A DNA stretch of 64,000 nt from contig CAUYUJ010019082.1 of NCBI GenBank assembly GCA_963575745.1, positions 571,626 to 635,625 of the forward strand. Reading direction: 5' to 3'. The DNA is from Prorocentrum cordatum. Its lineage: Eukaryota; Sar; Dinophyceae; Prorocentrales; Prorocentraceae. Positions 19,098-28,990 of the stretch are shown in pieces. The position numbers were made by a program, and so were the translations under genes. The notes below the pieces were generated by a model that had not been told where the DNA came from, did no database searches, and saw nothing but the letters and a program-made list of their open reading frames with translations. The number at the start of each line of letters is the position of its first letter. The stretch's first letter is position 1.

Positions 19098-22000
19098 GTG
19101 GAGCCTAAACTCCAAGAGCTCACAGAATTGTGGGCTCTGACTGCGAATTTGAGGCGCAAAGCTGCTTCTACTAGGGCGGCCTTCTTCAAGAAGGTCCGGA
19201 AGAGCGTGCGGAAACAGGTCGTGATGCTGCTGCAAGAGGTGCCCAAGTGGGAGGACGGGGAGTTCTCCGGCTATGCGCTCCGCTCGCAGAAGGGGGAGGA
19301 CTGCGCCATCGCAGTCCCGGGAAGCTGGCGAGACCTGATACATCGGCGCTTTTCCGACAAGTATTTATGCATGTTGCAGTGTGGTGAGTGCGGATACATT
19401 AGTATGCATTTAGCTCCTGGGAACAATCCCAGCGCGAACGATTATTGGGAGGACACGTCGGAGGGAGCGGAGGGGGAGTGTGCCAAATGGGAACGAACAA
19501 ACCCGCCAGTCAAACGATGGGTTATTGGTTTAGACGCTAATTTGACTCTACCTGGAGACATACCTGACTTGACGGGGTCCTGGGTCTCTGAAGCACACGC
19601 AGGGCACTCCAAGACCAAGATCGCTCGTCTATGTCGTTTCTTGTTGGCCAGGCGCACTGTGCTCGTAAACACTTTCGCTGAGGCTTGTGATCGAAACCTG
19701 CAAAGCAGCCCAGTGACATGGAGGAATACAAGGGGAAACGAATCTCAAATCGATTATCTGGGCCTTCCTCTCGGTGGGGGGCACGCTACTTGGCACGTTC
19801 TGGACCACACGCACGTCTCTCCCAAGACCCCGCAGGCATTGAAATCTGATCATGTTATGGTGGTCGGGGGCATGGGGTTTGAGCACAACGTGATGCGGTA
19901 CCACGCCCGTCCTTTTACTCAGAAGGGCTGGAAGCCTGACACTGAGCAGGATGCGAAGCTCTTTCAGAGATTGTGCGTCATGAAGAACACTCTTGTTCCA
20001 CATCCCGTTCTTCCTCTTCATCCCCCTCCTCGTCATCTGCACGACGTCGACGCCGACGCTGACGCCGCCATTACGACGCCGACGCCGCCGTTACGACACC
20101 GCCGCCGCCGTTACGACACCGACGCCGCCGCCGTTACGACGCCGCCGCTGCCGTTACGACGACCCGCCGCCGTGACACCGACGCCGCCGCTGCGACGATT
20201 TCGGTTTTTTTTCCCAGGCGGGGAAATCACGGATTGGGAGCATCACATTGGCCATGCGGCGAGTTCGATCTCCGCGACGAATGCGAGTACCAGACTCTGG
20301 TTGGGCCGACAACGTTCTGCCGAGGAGAAGTCTTTATTGTTGCGCATCCGATCCGACTCGATGCGCGGGGTTATCGACCGAACGATGCGGCGCAGGTACA
20401 ATCAGATTAGCAAGAGACGCAGACGGCAACGGGGTGACCAAGACCTCGCCCTCGTGAACTCGACGCAGGGGGGGATGTCCACCCGGCTCCCTCCTCGAAT
20501 GCCCGTGCCTGTTGCCCACCAGCCCTCATTTGGAGACTTCTGCGCAGACCATTCCCGTTGGCCAGATTTGCTACGTCATTTCGGTGCTGACCGCTATTGT
20601 GATGCTGGCAATGGCGACGCAGCTCAGGATTTACGAACGATGCGTTTAGAGGCGATTGCAATCAATGAAGCTCAGGATAACCACATCAGACGTCGTTGTG
20701 GGCCCACTCGCTTCACCTTCATGGAATTCCTCGCCGCCCGGGGTGCCATGTCCATCGGCACAGCGCCTGCCAGGGACGGGGTCGTGGGCGAAATGCTTCA
20801 GATGTTGCCTTTCCTTGTCGTCGTAGAGTTGTTCATTAAGTTCACCAGCTATTTCGTCACGGGGAAGGGCCACGGGGAGTTCTGGAAGCTCATAGACCTC
20901 ACTGGGTTGCCCAAGCAGCCTAGGCCCCAAGCTTTTTCCGACTGGAGGTACGTTGCCAAGTCCCCGAATATGCAGAAATGGTATTTAAAATCTGTGGGGT
21001 ACGCGATTCGACGCTTCACGCAGCAAACCAGAGTCAGGATATTTGGTTTTACTCCAGGGGTTTCCACGTTGCACCTGGTGGACATCGTCAGGAGGGTTTT
21101 GGCCATCTCTAACAAGTTCAAGAAACACCCGTATGTTGTCGCGTTCCTGGACATTGAGTTTGCGTTCGACAATATGTTGCATCAGTTGGTCTCAGATGCA
21201 TTGCTATCACTGAGCATTCTAGCGTCCCTGGTGGTGGCAATCTTGAGGGAGCTATCAGGTCTCGAGGGTGACATGTACATGTCAGGTGTCGGGGCTAGTG
21301 GCAGGTTCCCCTATCTCAAAGGCGGGAGACAGGGGGGAGTCGAGACGCCCATGCTCTTCAATTGCCTTCTGACTTACATATTCGGCCCCGTTGTCAGGCA
21401 GTGGGAGGCGACCGGCCTGGGGGCTTCCATCGACGACCTCTGCTTGAATTTGCTAGTATGGGCGGACAATTTGATATTGTGTGCAAGGACTACGGATCAG
21501 CTCCAAACGATGATTTCCGACACGGCCAGCGCTCTGCACAGGAACGGCTTCCGCATCAAGATGAAGGAAAGTGTAGTGCTCTGCGGGATGGGAGTCGATC
21601 AGCAGCCGCCCGTCGTGGAAGTACCGACGCACGGGCAGGGAGTTCTTCAGTTGCCAGTTGTGGACGAAGCCGTCCTACTCGGCACCATGCTCACCAGGGC
21701 GGGGGATACAGTGGCTTCCTGGGATCATCGATTTCTGAAGGCGGAGGGGAACGTTGGAAAAATCCATCGACGCCTTCATAATCCCAACGCCAGTTGGGAA
21801 GGGAAAGTCCGGGCATTCTCGAGAGGGCCCACCACCTCATTGCTCTACGATTGCGCGTCTTCGGTACCCACGCAAGACCGTCTGCAGAAGGCGCGTGCCT
21901 GGGAAGACCACCATCTACGACGGGCTTTGAAATTGAAGTCCCTGCCAGGGGAGGGCCTGCAAGGCTACAACTACCGCACAGCGCGTCTTCTCGAAGGCCG

Positions 22001-23273
22001 CTTTGCATTCTGGGCAATACCTCAAGTTCACCATAAATGGCTTCAGCGTCTTCATCGATGGAGGTATGCGTCCATGCATTGGAGTTGGGGTTCCGACAAG
22101 TCTGGCACACCAGAGTTCCCCATTCGCCAGCTGTCTCTATACCGTAGAGGTGACCACAGGGTTACGGCACAGGCGTGCGCTTCCTGGACCCCCAGTCTGC
22201 GCCGCGATGACGCAGGGGAGTGGCGGTATCGACGGCCAGGCCCCGCTGCACCGCAGCCAGAGGACTTCTGGGACGCAGCCATCCCTGATTGGGAATTCAA
22301 GGTGATGAATGGCGCCGGGGAGTGGAAGAACCAGGAGTGGTCCTTCATCGATCGCATCTGCATCAAATGGCACCTGCCTGGTTGGAATAGAGATATGTCC
22401 GTCCATCGTGACCAGGTTCGTAAACTTGCTGCGGCTCGTCGGGGCGATCCACGGGGGACACACGCTAAACGCAAGCAGTCGGAGGACGAGGGGGAGGCGG
22501 AGGAGGGGGAGGTGGAGGCAGGGCGACATTGCAAACGACGACGGCTTCTTCGCGACGACACGGAGCAGCGAGCAGGCGTTACGACGGGAGGGGCGGGCAC
22601 CGGCGACTGGGACTTCGGGGATGACACTTTCTTCGTTTCTGAGGGCCGCATGTTCTTTGATATCATTCCTCCCCTCCTTTCCTCCGATTCGTCCTGGCCC
22701 GATCCTTCCTCCTCCATTAATTTTTTCAGATTTGTGGTCGATAACGAAGCTTTAGCGCAAGCCCTCAGTGGCTCGTCGTTCGTCCAATGGGAACGGCTCT
22801 CACAACTTTCGCCTCTAGCTGACTGTTTGCTCCAGAGCGTGACCGATGGGTGGAGACCTCCGGATCCGATCGAAGCTCCCGTTTTGTGGCGGCCCCGCCA
22901 CCAGAATCAAGAGGCTGATCGTTTGTGTAATGCAGTTTTAGATGCAGGCCGAGGTTTCTTATGCCTCCACCCTCGCATTGATGAGTTGTTAGCTGCGCCT
23001 CACAATTGTTTGGCCCACTCGGACGGGGGGTGGCGCGGGTGCGGGCGGAGCGCGGGCGGTTTCACTCTACGGGTCTCCCAGGGGAGCGGCGACTGGGAGG
23101 TCGCGGCTTTCGGGGGGACGTGGGAACCCCAGGCAACAGATTCATTTTCCGCCGAAGTGTCGGGGCTTCGGCTAGCACTTGCTGTGTTCGCCGCTCTGCA
23201 GGGGACAGGCGATCTCTCTCAGCTCGGAATCCCAATTTTCAGACGTAATGTGTGCTACAGGTATCTGCATTGA
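19098..23273 (+). CDS. LINE-B ORF2: endonuclease, RT, permuted RNase H
   Basis: 1391 residues from a GTG, or longer if the upstream TAG is read through. Domains: EEP endonuclease (Glu in VVMLLQEV, Asp/Asn in VIGLDANL, NESQIDYL, SDH in LKSDHVMV) at residues about 10-260. A low-complexity in-frame insert follows (19990-20215). The RT occupies about 20700-21620, with motif A FLDIEFAFDNM, GGRQGG and motif C VWADNLIL, where the usual second Asp of the DD pair is Asn; LINE-C has the same WADN. At the C-terminus, RNase H motifs occur in permuted order: Asp in FVVDNEALAQ and Asp in RHQNQEADRL first, then Asp in AHSDGGW and Glu in SAEVSGLRLAL. No internal stop. The RT would copy RNA at a nick made by the endonuclease. 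Confidence 0.8.
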   Translation: MEPKLQELTELWALTANLRRKAASTRAAFFKKVRKSVRKQVVMLLQEVPKWEDGEFSGYALRSQKGEDCAIAVPGSWRDLIHRRFSDKYLCMLQCGECGYISMHLAPGNNPSANDYWEDTSEGAEGECAKWERTNPPVKRWVIGLDANLTLPGDIPDLTGSWVSEAHAGHSKTKIARLCRFLLARRTVLVNTFAEACDRNLQSSPVTWRNTRGNESQIDYLGLPLGGGHATWHVLDHTHVSPKTPQALKSDHVMVVGGMGFEHNVMRYHARPFTQKGWKPDTEQDAKLFQRLCVMKNTLVPHPVLPLHPPPRHLHDVDADADAAITTPTPPLRHRRRRYDTDAAAVTTPPLPLRRPAAVTPTPPLRRFRFFFPGGEITDWEHHIGHAASSISATNASTRLWLGRQRSAEEKSLLLRIRSDSMRGVIDRTMRRRYNQISKRRRRQRGDQDLALVNSTQGGMSTRLPPRMPVPVAHQPSFGDFCADHSRWPDLLRHFGADRYCDAGNGDAAQDLRTMRLEAIAINEAQDNHIRRRCGPTRFTFMEFLAARGAMSIGTAPARDGVVGEMLQMLPFLVVVELFIKFTSYFVTGKGHGEFWKLIDLTGLPKQPRPQAFSDWRYVAKSPNMQKWYLKSVGYAIRRFTQQTRVRIFGFTPGVSTLHLVDIVRRVLAISNKFKKHPYVVAFLDIEFAFDNMLHQLVSDALLSLSILASLVVAILRELSGLEGDMYMSGVGASGRFPYLKGGRQGGVETPMLFNCLLTYIFGPVVRQWEATGLGASIDDLCLNLLVWADNLILCARTTDQLQTMISDTASALHRNGFRIKMKESVVLCGMGVDQQPPVVEVPTHGQGVLQLPVVDEAVLLGTMLTRAGDTVASWDHRFLKAEGNVGKIHRRLHNPNASWEGKVRAFSRGPTTSLLYDCASSVPTQDRLQKARAWEDHHLRRALKLKSLPGEGLQGYNYRTARLLEGRFAFWAIPQVHHKWLQRLHRWRYASMHWSWGSDKSGTPEFPIRQLSLYRRGDHRVTAQACASWTPSLRRDDAGEWRYRRPGPAAPQPEDFWDAAIPDWEFKVMNGAGEWKNQEWSFIDRICIKWHLPGWNRDMSVHRDQVRKLAAARRGDPRGTHAKRKQSEDEGEAEEGEVEAGRHCKRRRLLRDDTEQRAGVTTGGAGTGDWDFGDDTFFVSEGRMFFDIIPPLLSSDSSWPDPSSSINFFRFVVDNEALAQALSGSSFVQWERLSQLSPLADCLLQSVTDGWRPPDPIEAPVLWRPRHQNQEADRLCNAVLDAGRGFLCLHPRIDELLAAPHNCLAHSDGGWRGCGRSAGGFTLRVSQGSGDWEVAAFGGTWEPQATDSFSAEVSGLRLALAVFAALQGTGDLSQLGIPIFRRNVCYRYLH
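19990..20215 (+). repeat. ACGACGCCG microsatellite insert, intron-like 3' end
   Basis: In-frame insert in ORF2 between endonuclease and RT, made of degenerate GACGCCG/TTACGACAC repeats. It ends in a TTTTTTTTCCCAG tract followed by G, which looks like a 3' splice site. It could be an intron or a microsatellite expansion in a linker; no obvious 5' splice site was found, though dinoflagellate donor sites are variable. Confidence 0.5.
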
Positions 23274-23340
23274 GTGAGGCTCCATCGGCAGGGACTGAAG
23301 AGATGTGCGGGGAGGCGGCCTTTGCGGCCAAGCCGAGTCC

Positions 23341-23400
23341 AAATAAATAATAATAATTATTATTGTTATTACTACTATTATTACTATTATTCCTCCTGCT
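23341..23400 (+). repeat. (AAT)n/(ATT)n tail of LINE-B
   Basis: A/T triplet tract starting immediately after the 3' stem of LINE-B. Confidence 0.9.
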
Positions 23401-23439
23401 CCTCCCCTCCTCCTCCATTCTTTTTCCTTATCAATAACT

Positions 23440-24210
23440 TCTCCCGGCAACACCCTGGGGCCAGTTGTCAGGGCAGGCCGGGCGTTTCGCATGAGACTTC
23501 CCTACCACTTATCACTCTGAAGCTCAAATATGGTAACCCCTTCACAGATGGAGGGCGGGCCGTTTTCGAAATGTTGATCTTGCCTTAGCGCCGCGCACCT
23601 TCTTACAACAATTGCAAGTGTTTCACAGATTGAGGGCGGGTCGTTTTCAAAATGTGGCTCTCGCCTTAGCGCCGCGCACATTCGTCTTTATAGTTTGCCA
23701 GAGTTTCACGGATTGTGAGCGGGTCGTTTTCAAAATGTGGTTCTCGCCATAGCGCCGCGCACATTGGTTTTCAAACTTTGCCAGACTTTCACGGATTGAG
23801 GGCGGGTCCTTTTCAAACTGTGGCTCTCGCCTTAGCGCCGCGCACATTCGCTTTAAACAATTTTCAAGAGCTTCACGGATTCCCATGACCAACGTCCCAG
23901 AAACGGTGTTCTTGAAAGGATTCAGAACTATGCGGGTGCAACAGTTATGTTGGTTCGCGGTGTTGAAATTCCAAAGATGGCGTTCTGGCACGATTCCAAA
24001 TCGTCAGGACGCAGCAGTCAGGTTGATCCGTGGCGTGGAAATCCCAAGAACCATGTTTTGGCATGCTTCAAGGTCTTCAAACGGTTGTCTTCCAACGAGG
24101 CAGCTCCCTCAATGGAAATGAACCGTTGTAGGGGCCTATGAAGAGGGAATTTGGAGGGATGGTTAATTCTTACATCGTTGAGGACTCGTGGGTTTACACT
24201 GGTCCTCCTC
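23440..24210 (-). repeat. Right arm of the large inverted repeat
   Basis: Reverse complement of 3246-4090: inner edge with GGGCGTTTCGC, an array of about five ~79-bp units (23530-23890), a single-copy portion, and the outer edge GGTTTACACTGG followed by a TCC tract. The two arms enclose about 19.3 kb that includes LINE-A and LINE-B. Confidence 0.8.
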
Positions 24211-24800
24211 TTCCTCTTCCTCCTCCTCATCCTCCTCCTCCTCCTCCTCTCCCTCGTCTGACCGCCCGCGTCGGCGGCGCCTCGGCGGCGGCGGCGCCGC
24301 CGAGACTGCACGCGCCGCCAGCGCAGGCGGCGGCCACGGCCAGCTCCTGCTGCTCATGGCACGTCTCTCGGGCATCTTCAGGCGTCGAAGAGAATCGGGG
24401 AGGACCTTCGAGGATTCAGACGTCGTCGTCGTCGGGGATCGAAGAGTACGGAGTATCGGAGAGGATCGAGGATGACCAGGGAGGATCGAGGAAGACTGGG
24501 TACACGTCGGTCGGAAGAAGTAGGTAAAAACATGAAGTAGGAAGGCGGATTAAGTTGATTGGGTCCAGACCCCCCCAGAGATTAACAAAACACAGCAAAA
24601 GCGTGTCGATTCTTGAAGTAGGAAGGCGCTTGAAGTTGATTGGGATCTGGGAATCCAAAAATACCTACTTTCAACGACCGGCGTGTATCTATGAGGATCG
24701 AGGATCGATGAAGATCGATGAGGACCGGGGATCGAGAAGGGTCGAGGATCATGAAGGATCAGGGATCAGGGGGACAGTGACCCAGAAACAGGAGGGCCTC
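24203..24800 (+). repeat. TCC tract and GATCGAGG minisatellite
   Basis: A short TCC tract (24203-24255) and a GC-rich patch precede degenerate GATCGAGGA repeats (24420-24490 and 24690-24780). Between them is a ~75-bp tandem duplication starting GAAGTAGGAAGGCG (24532 and 24617). The same compound family occurs at 1955-2450. Confidence 0.75.
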
Positions 24801-25600
24801 CTCCCTCCTCTTCATACCTCCTCCTTCTCCTCCTCCAGCCGCTGGGTATCGTCGACGTCAGCTCCTCTCGATCCGGTGCGCACTCGGACATCGCCGTCGT
24901 CGGAGGCGACCACAATCAACCAATGCAACCCAACACGTCTTCGGGCGTTGTCGTCGCCAGCATGGTCTTCTTCCTCCTCCTCCTCTTCCTCATCCTTCTC
25001 CTCCTCAGTATCCTCCTTCTCCTCCTTCTCCTCCTCCATCCTCGTCTTGTCGCCAGCAGCGGAAACGCTCAAATGACATGCAGCAGGGTTTTGTTTTGTT
25101 TTGTTGGTCGGGCCTGAGATGCCCAACCTAGGAAACGATCGTGTGCGCCTAGTGCGCCGACGCCTGCACTGTGCATCTATGATGCGGCTGCCGGCTGTCA
25201 TTTCGACAGAGCCATGGGCAACAAACGCAATGCGAGCCAGTGAAAAATGACAAGCTGTATGCCTGTCGGCTGTCATCAAGGCAACGCCATGAACAGCAAA
25301 AACAATGTGGATTGGTGGGAGATGACTGGGAAATGACAAACTACATGCCAGCAACATAAGAGCATTCAACTCTCACGAGATACCGACGTCCAACGACACT
25401 CTGCCAAATTCCGTTCGGAATCTGGAAAATAGAAGTTGGAAAACGCGTCATAGCGGAAACGATGAGCACTGGCCAGGGCTGAGAAACGTGCAAGGGTTGG
25501 CCCCAGCCACTTTCGCAAGCGTCTCCGTAGCACAACCGACTCCTACAAACCCCACGCCGCCCGCAGATAGAGCTGGCCTCAACCAGCCGGCCCGTCTGCC
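24800..25600. other. No gene; 80-bp tandem duplication
   Basis: Contains TCC/TTC-rich DNA (24800-25045) and two diverged tandem copies of an ~82-bp segment (about 25182-25262 and 25263-25344) with CGGCTGTCAT and AATGACAA blocks. No supported gene. Confidence 0.6.
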
Positions 25601-25604
25601 CACC

Positions 25605-26099
25605 CTACTTGCAGCCGGGCCGGATCAGCGCGTCACGCTGCTCGCAACCGTGGAACATCGGCTGCCTCTTGAGGCTGACGCACATGTTGCTCATGGTGTT
25701 CATCTCCAGCCGGACGCCCGGAAGCGGGCTCAGCACGCGATCCCGCTGCACGGGTTTCTGCCGCAACCACACCCCCGAATGAGGGTCGCGGACGTAGAGG
25801 TCCGTGAGGCCCCCGCCTGGGCAGAAGGGCTCTCGCCCGAATGTGGTGGCATGGCTCCAGTGGTTCTGGAACTCCCGCGAGGTGCTCCACTTGGGGTGCT
25901 TCGACGTGGCCAGAGACAAGTCGGTGTGGCCGAACTTCCTCCCGGTCGGCTTCGACACCCACGCCCCCTTCGGGAAGCGGTCCCGGGAGCGGCCGCTCGC
26001 CGAATTCATCGAGAGCCTGAAGTCGTCCACTGTTGACCGCCGGAGGTCTGGCGCGCTTCCCGATCTCCCCAAGAACGGCTCGGAGGAGCTGCTGTACAT
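25605..26099 (-). CDS. SL-tagged intronless gene, unknown product
   Basis: 164-residue protein from the first ATG after a spliced leader (MYSSSSEPFLGRSGSAPDLR). The frame ends at a stop just after RDALIRPGCK. The 5' leader between SL and ATG is about 70 nt. Composition is ordinary globular with many Trp/His/Arg in the middle (LATSKHPKWSTSREFQNHW); there is no signal peptide or membrane segment and I recognise no domain. Codon third positions are strongly G/C, as expected for a dinoflagellate host gene and unlike the retroelements here. SL plus no intron indicates a retrocopy of a mature mRNA; whether it is expressed is unknown. Confidence 0.6.
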   Translation of the reverse strand: MYSSSSEPFLGRSGSAPDLRRSTVDDFRLSMNSASGRSRDRFPKGAWVSKPTGRKFGHTDLSLATSKHPKWSTSREFQNHWSHATTFGREPFCPGGGLTDLYVRDPHSGVWLRQKPVQRDRVLSPLPGVRLEMNTMSNMCVSLKRQPMFHGCEQRDALIRPGCK

Positions 26100-26148
26100 T
26101 GCGCCCGCTGCAAGGCCTAACCTCGCAGCCTCAATAAAAGTGAAAGTC

Positions 26149-26194
26149 TTGAGCCAGACTTGAAAATGGCCTTGAGCCAAAATGGCTACGGCAT
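26149..26194 (-). other. Complete SL followed by a second SL relic
   Basis: The minus strand reads GC then CGTAGCCATTTTGGCTCAAG, immediately followed by GCCATTTT, an interruption, and GGCTCAAG. The inner copy is a decayed SL with a 7-base insertion. This marks the 5' end of the gene at 25605-26099. Confidence 0.85.
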
Positions 26195-26389
26195 GCAGCA
26201 GGGTCGGGGCAGGCTGCATATGCAGATCCTTTCCACGGAGACAGTCCTACATTCATGGGTTTGTTGGCGGCGTTCCAAGCCTGCACGGAGTGGGCGTGTT
26301 GGAATGCTCCTGTGGTCCCTCTGGGATTGTTTCTTTCTAGGGCCGCCCCCCCCTCTGCATCACGATCGCCCACCCCCCACCCTGAAGTT

Positions 26390-27500
26390 GCTCCTCAGCG
26401 CTCTTTTCGGCCCCCAGGCGGCCAAGATGGCCTCCAAGACGGCTACCAAGACAGCCAAGACGACACCCAAACTGCTCCAGATGGCCCAAGATAGATCAAG
26501 AGCCTTTCAAGACAGCCTCACGGCTGCCCAAGAGGCCGCCAAGAGGGCCGCAAGACGGCCCAAGAGGCCCTCAAGACAGCCCAAGAGAGCTCCAAGGGGC
26601 CTTCTTGAAGAGCCCGAGGTGCCCAAACCACTGATTATCCATAGGATTTTGAATGATTTTGAGGTTCTCGCCTGTTCGGGTTTCCGACCGCCCAAGACGG
26701 CCCAAGAGGCCTCCAAGAGACCTCCAGGACAGCCCAAGAGGCCCCCAAGAGGGCCCCAAGTCGGGTCAAGAGGACCCAAATATTACCCAAGGAGCTCCCA
26801 AGAGTGCCCCAGCACGGCCTCGAAGCGCTCCAAAAGAGCAACAAAACTATCCAGAGAGGCCAATTGGGCTGTCTTGGGCGGTTGGAAACCCACACATGCC
26901 AGAACATCAGAATCCGGCAAACACCACATTAACATCAATGGTTGTGGCCGCCCCGGGCTCTCCTGGAAGGCCTCTAGGACTAGGAGACCTCTTGGGCCGT
27001 CTTGGGGGGCTACTGATCTGTCTTGAAGAGTTCTTGGGAGCCTCATGGCTTCCAGGACGGTTTCCAGGCAGCCAAGAGGACACCAAGATGGCCCAAGGCG
27101 GCTCACGAGGCGCCCAAAACAGCCTCAAGACAGATCAAGAAGCCCCCAAGACGGCCCAAGAGGGCTGCAAGAGGCCCTCCTGGAGAGCCCGAGGAGGCCA
27201 AAACCATTGAGTTGCCTTAGGTGTTTGGAAGATGTTGATCTTCTCACCTGTTCGGGTTTCCGACCGCCCAAGACGGCCCAAGGAGCCTCCAAGAGGCCTC
27301 TAATACAGCTCCAAGATAGCCCCAAAGGGTCCGAAGATCGCCCAAAGGGGCTCCCAAGAGGGCCCCGAGACGCAGACGGGTCAATAATCACCCAAGACGG
27401 CCCAAGGGGCCCCAAGAGGCCGTCAAGAGGCCCCATGAAGCCCCCAAAAAGCTTTCAGGAAGCTCCCAGGAGGCCAAGAAGGCCCCAAGAAGCCTTCTCC
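26390..27500 (+). repeat. CCAAGA(T/C)GGCC minisatellite with inverted segments
   Basis: Degenerate 10-12-base repeats as at 14630-15790. A longer block with GTTCGGGTTTCCGACCGCCC occurs directly at about 26670 and 27247, and its reverse complement (GGGCGGTTGGAAACCC) at about 26875. No gene; the open frames are Pro/Arg/Ser artefacts. Confidence 0.8.
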
Positions 27501-27689
27501 TCCTCATCCTCTTGTTCTTCCTGTCTTCCTGATGCTCCTCCCAACCGCGCGGACGAAGACGAGGGCGGCATCACGACCCGCCCCAATGCAGACTACTCGT
27601 CCGAATTGCCCCTGTCCCTACACTCGGCCTGCTTCCTGCTATGCTGTTGCATAGGCATGGTGGCGGGTTTCGCTGCAGGCATCTGGATA

Positions 27690-28990
27690 TATTCTCGTTT
27701 ATTCTCCTTTCTAAAAAGGACTCTTACCCCCCCCGGCGTTATCGGTCCCCGTTTCGGGTATGTAAATCATGTATGATTCTGACCACATGTCCATCCTGAA
27801 TCTGATTTTACACTATCCCCGGGGGGGCGGGTTCCCCCCCCCCCTGAGGTTCCCTGGTAAAAAGCACTATGCGGTGACATTTGTTGTTCTAACATAAGAC
27901 TTGTTCACGCATCCCTTGCAAAAATGCGACGAAGTGCGCACGCGCGCGTCGTCGCGCGCGCATGCCGAAATCCTGCAAAAAACCGTCGGTGCCGCAAGGA
28001 TTTCGCAATCGAGTTTCCAAAAAACATACAAAAACACGGGGCTTCGTAACACTGATTTGCTAAAAAAGCTTACGCGCGAGCTCTTGCGAAATCTTAAGAA
28101 AACCATAGGTCTTTCATGTTTCACAACATGCTACCAAACGGGCGTCGCGCGCGCATGTCGAAATCTGTCGAACGCCCTTGCGCGTGTGCCGTCGTGAGAA
28201 TCCTTTGCAAAACACGGGACGAAGTGCAGACGCGCGCGTCGTCGCGCGCGTATGCCGAAAACCTTCAAAACCCATCGGTTTCGGAAGCATATCAAAATCG
28301 TATGTCCAAAAAACCTACAACAACACAAGGTTTCGCAACACGGATTTTCAACAAAAGCGTGCGCGCGCGCTCTTGCGGCGTCGTCGTCTTCGTCGTCGTC
28401 GTCGCCGTCCTTCCTCCTCCCACGTCGTCGTCGTCGTCGTCGCCTACGTCGTCCTGTGTCTTTCCTCGTGTTCGTCGTCGTCGTCCTCTTTGGCGTCGTG
28501 GTCGTTTCCGTCGTCGTTGTCGCGTGGTCGTCCTTATTCCTCCTCCCTCGTCGTCGTCGTCGTCCGTCGTCGGCGTCTCGTCGACGTCCCTCCTATTTCG
28601 TCGCCGTCGTTGTCGTCGTCGTCGTCGTTGTCGTCGTCGTTTTCCCTCCTCCCTCGTCGTTGTCGTCGTCAGCGTCGCCATCCTTCCTCCTTCTTCGTCG
28701 TTCGCGTCGTCGCCGTCCTCCCTCCTCCCTCGTCGTTGTCGTCGTTGTCGTCGTTGTCGCCGTCGTCGTCCTTCCTCCTCCCTCATCGTCGTTTTCGTTG
28801 GCGTCGTCGTCGTCGTCGTCTTCGTCGTCGTCGTCGGCGTCGTTGTCGTCGTCGAAGTCGTCGGGGACGTCGTCGGCGTCGTCGTAGTGGTTTTCGTCGG
28901 TGTCGTCGTAGTCGGTCTTAAGAGGTTTTGCAAACCAAGTTGCGGGTGGGTGGGTGGGATGTTTGCAAGAACGTGGGATGTGTCACATTA
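27690..28990 (+). repeat. TCG-array repeat unit, copy 1
   Basis: Starts with the small inverted repeat TTCTCCTTTCTAAAAAGG and continues through a C/G-run region. It has two copies (about 27930 and 28213) of a CG palindrome core CGCGTCGTCGCGCGCG followed by CATGCCGAAATCC. About 540 bases of (TCG)n follow (28370-28915), then TTGCGGGTGGGTGGG near the end. No coding potential beyond open triplet frames. 28990-29200 is the head of a further, truncated unit. Confidence 0.85.

Larger units (their letters stand above)
18118..23340 (+). mobile_element. LINE-B: nearly intact SL-headed LINE
   Basis: Plus-strand element of about 5.2 kb. It starts with two spliced-leader relics, has a ~90-nt leader, ORF1 (18231-19088), then ORF2 (19098-23273) in the same frame. 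The two are separated by a single TAG and no other stop over about 5 kb. The 3' end carries a GC stem (GGCGGCC...GGCC, about 23311-23330), possibly recognised by the RT, and an AAT tail. Both sides are bounded by A/T triplet microsatellite. Confidence 0.85.

Noticed and set aside
25488-26036. Plus-strand 182-codon ORF
   Set aside because: It is the shadow of the SL-tagged minus-strand gene, whose codon use and 5' leader support the other strand.
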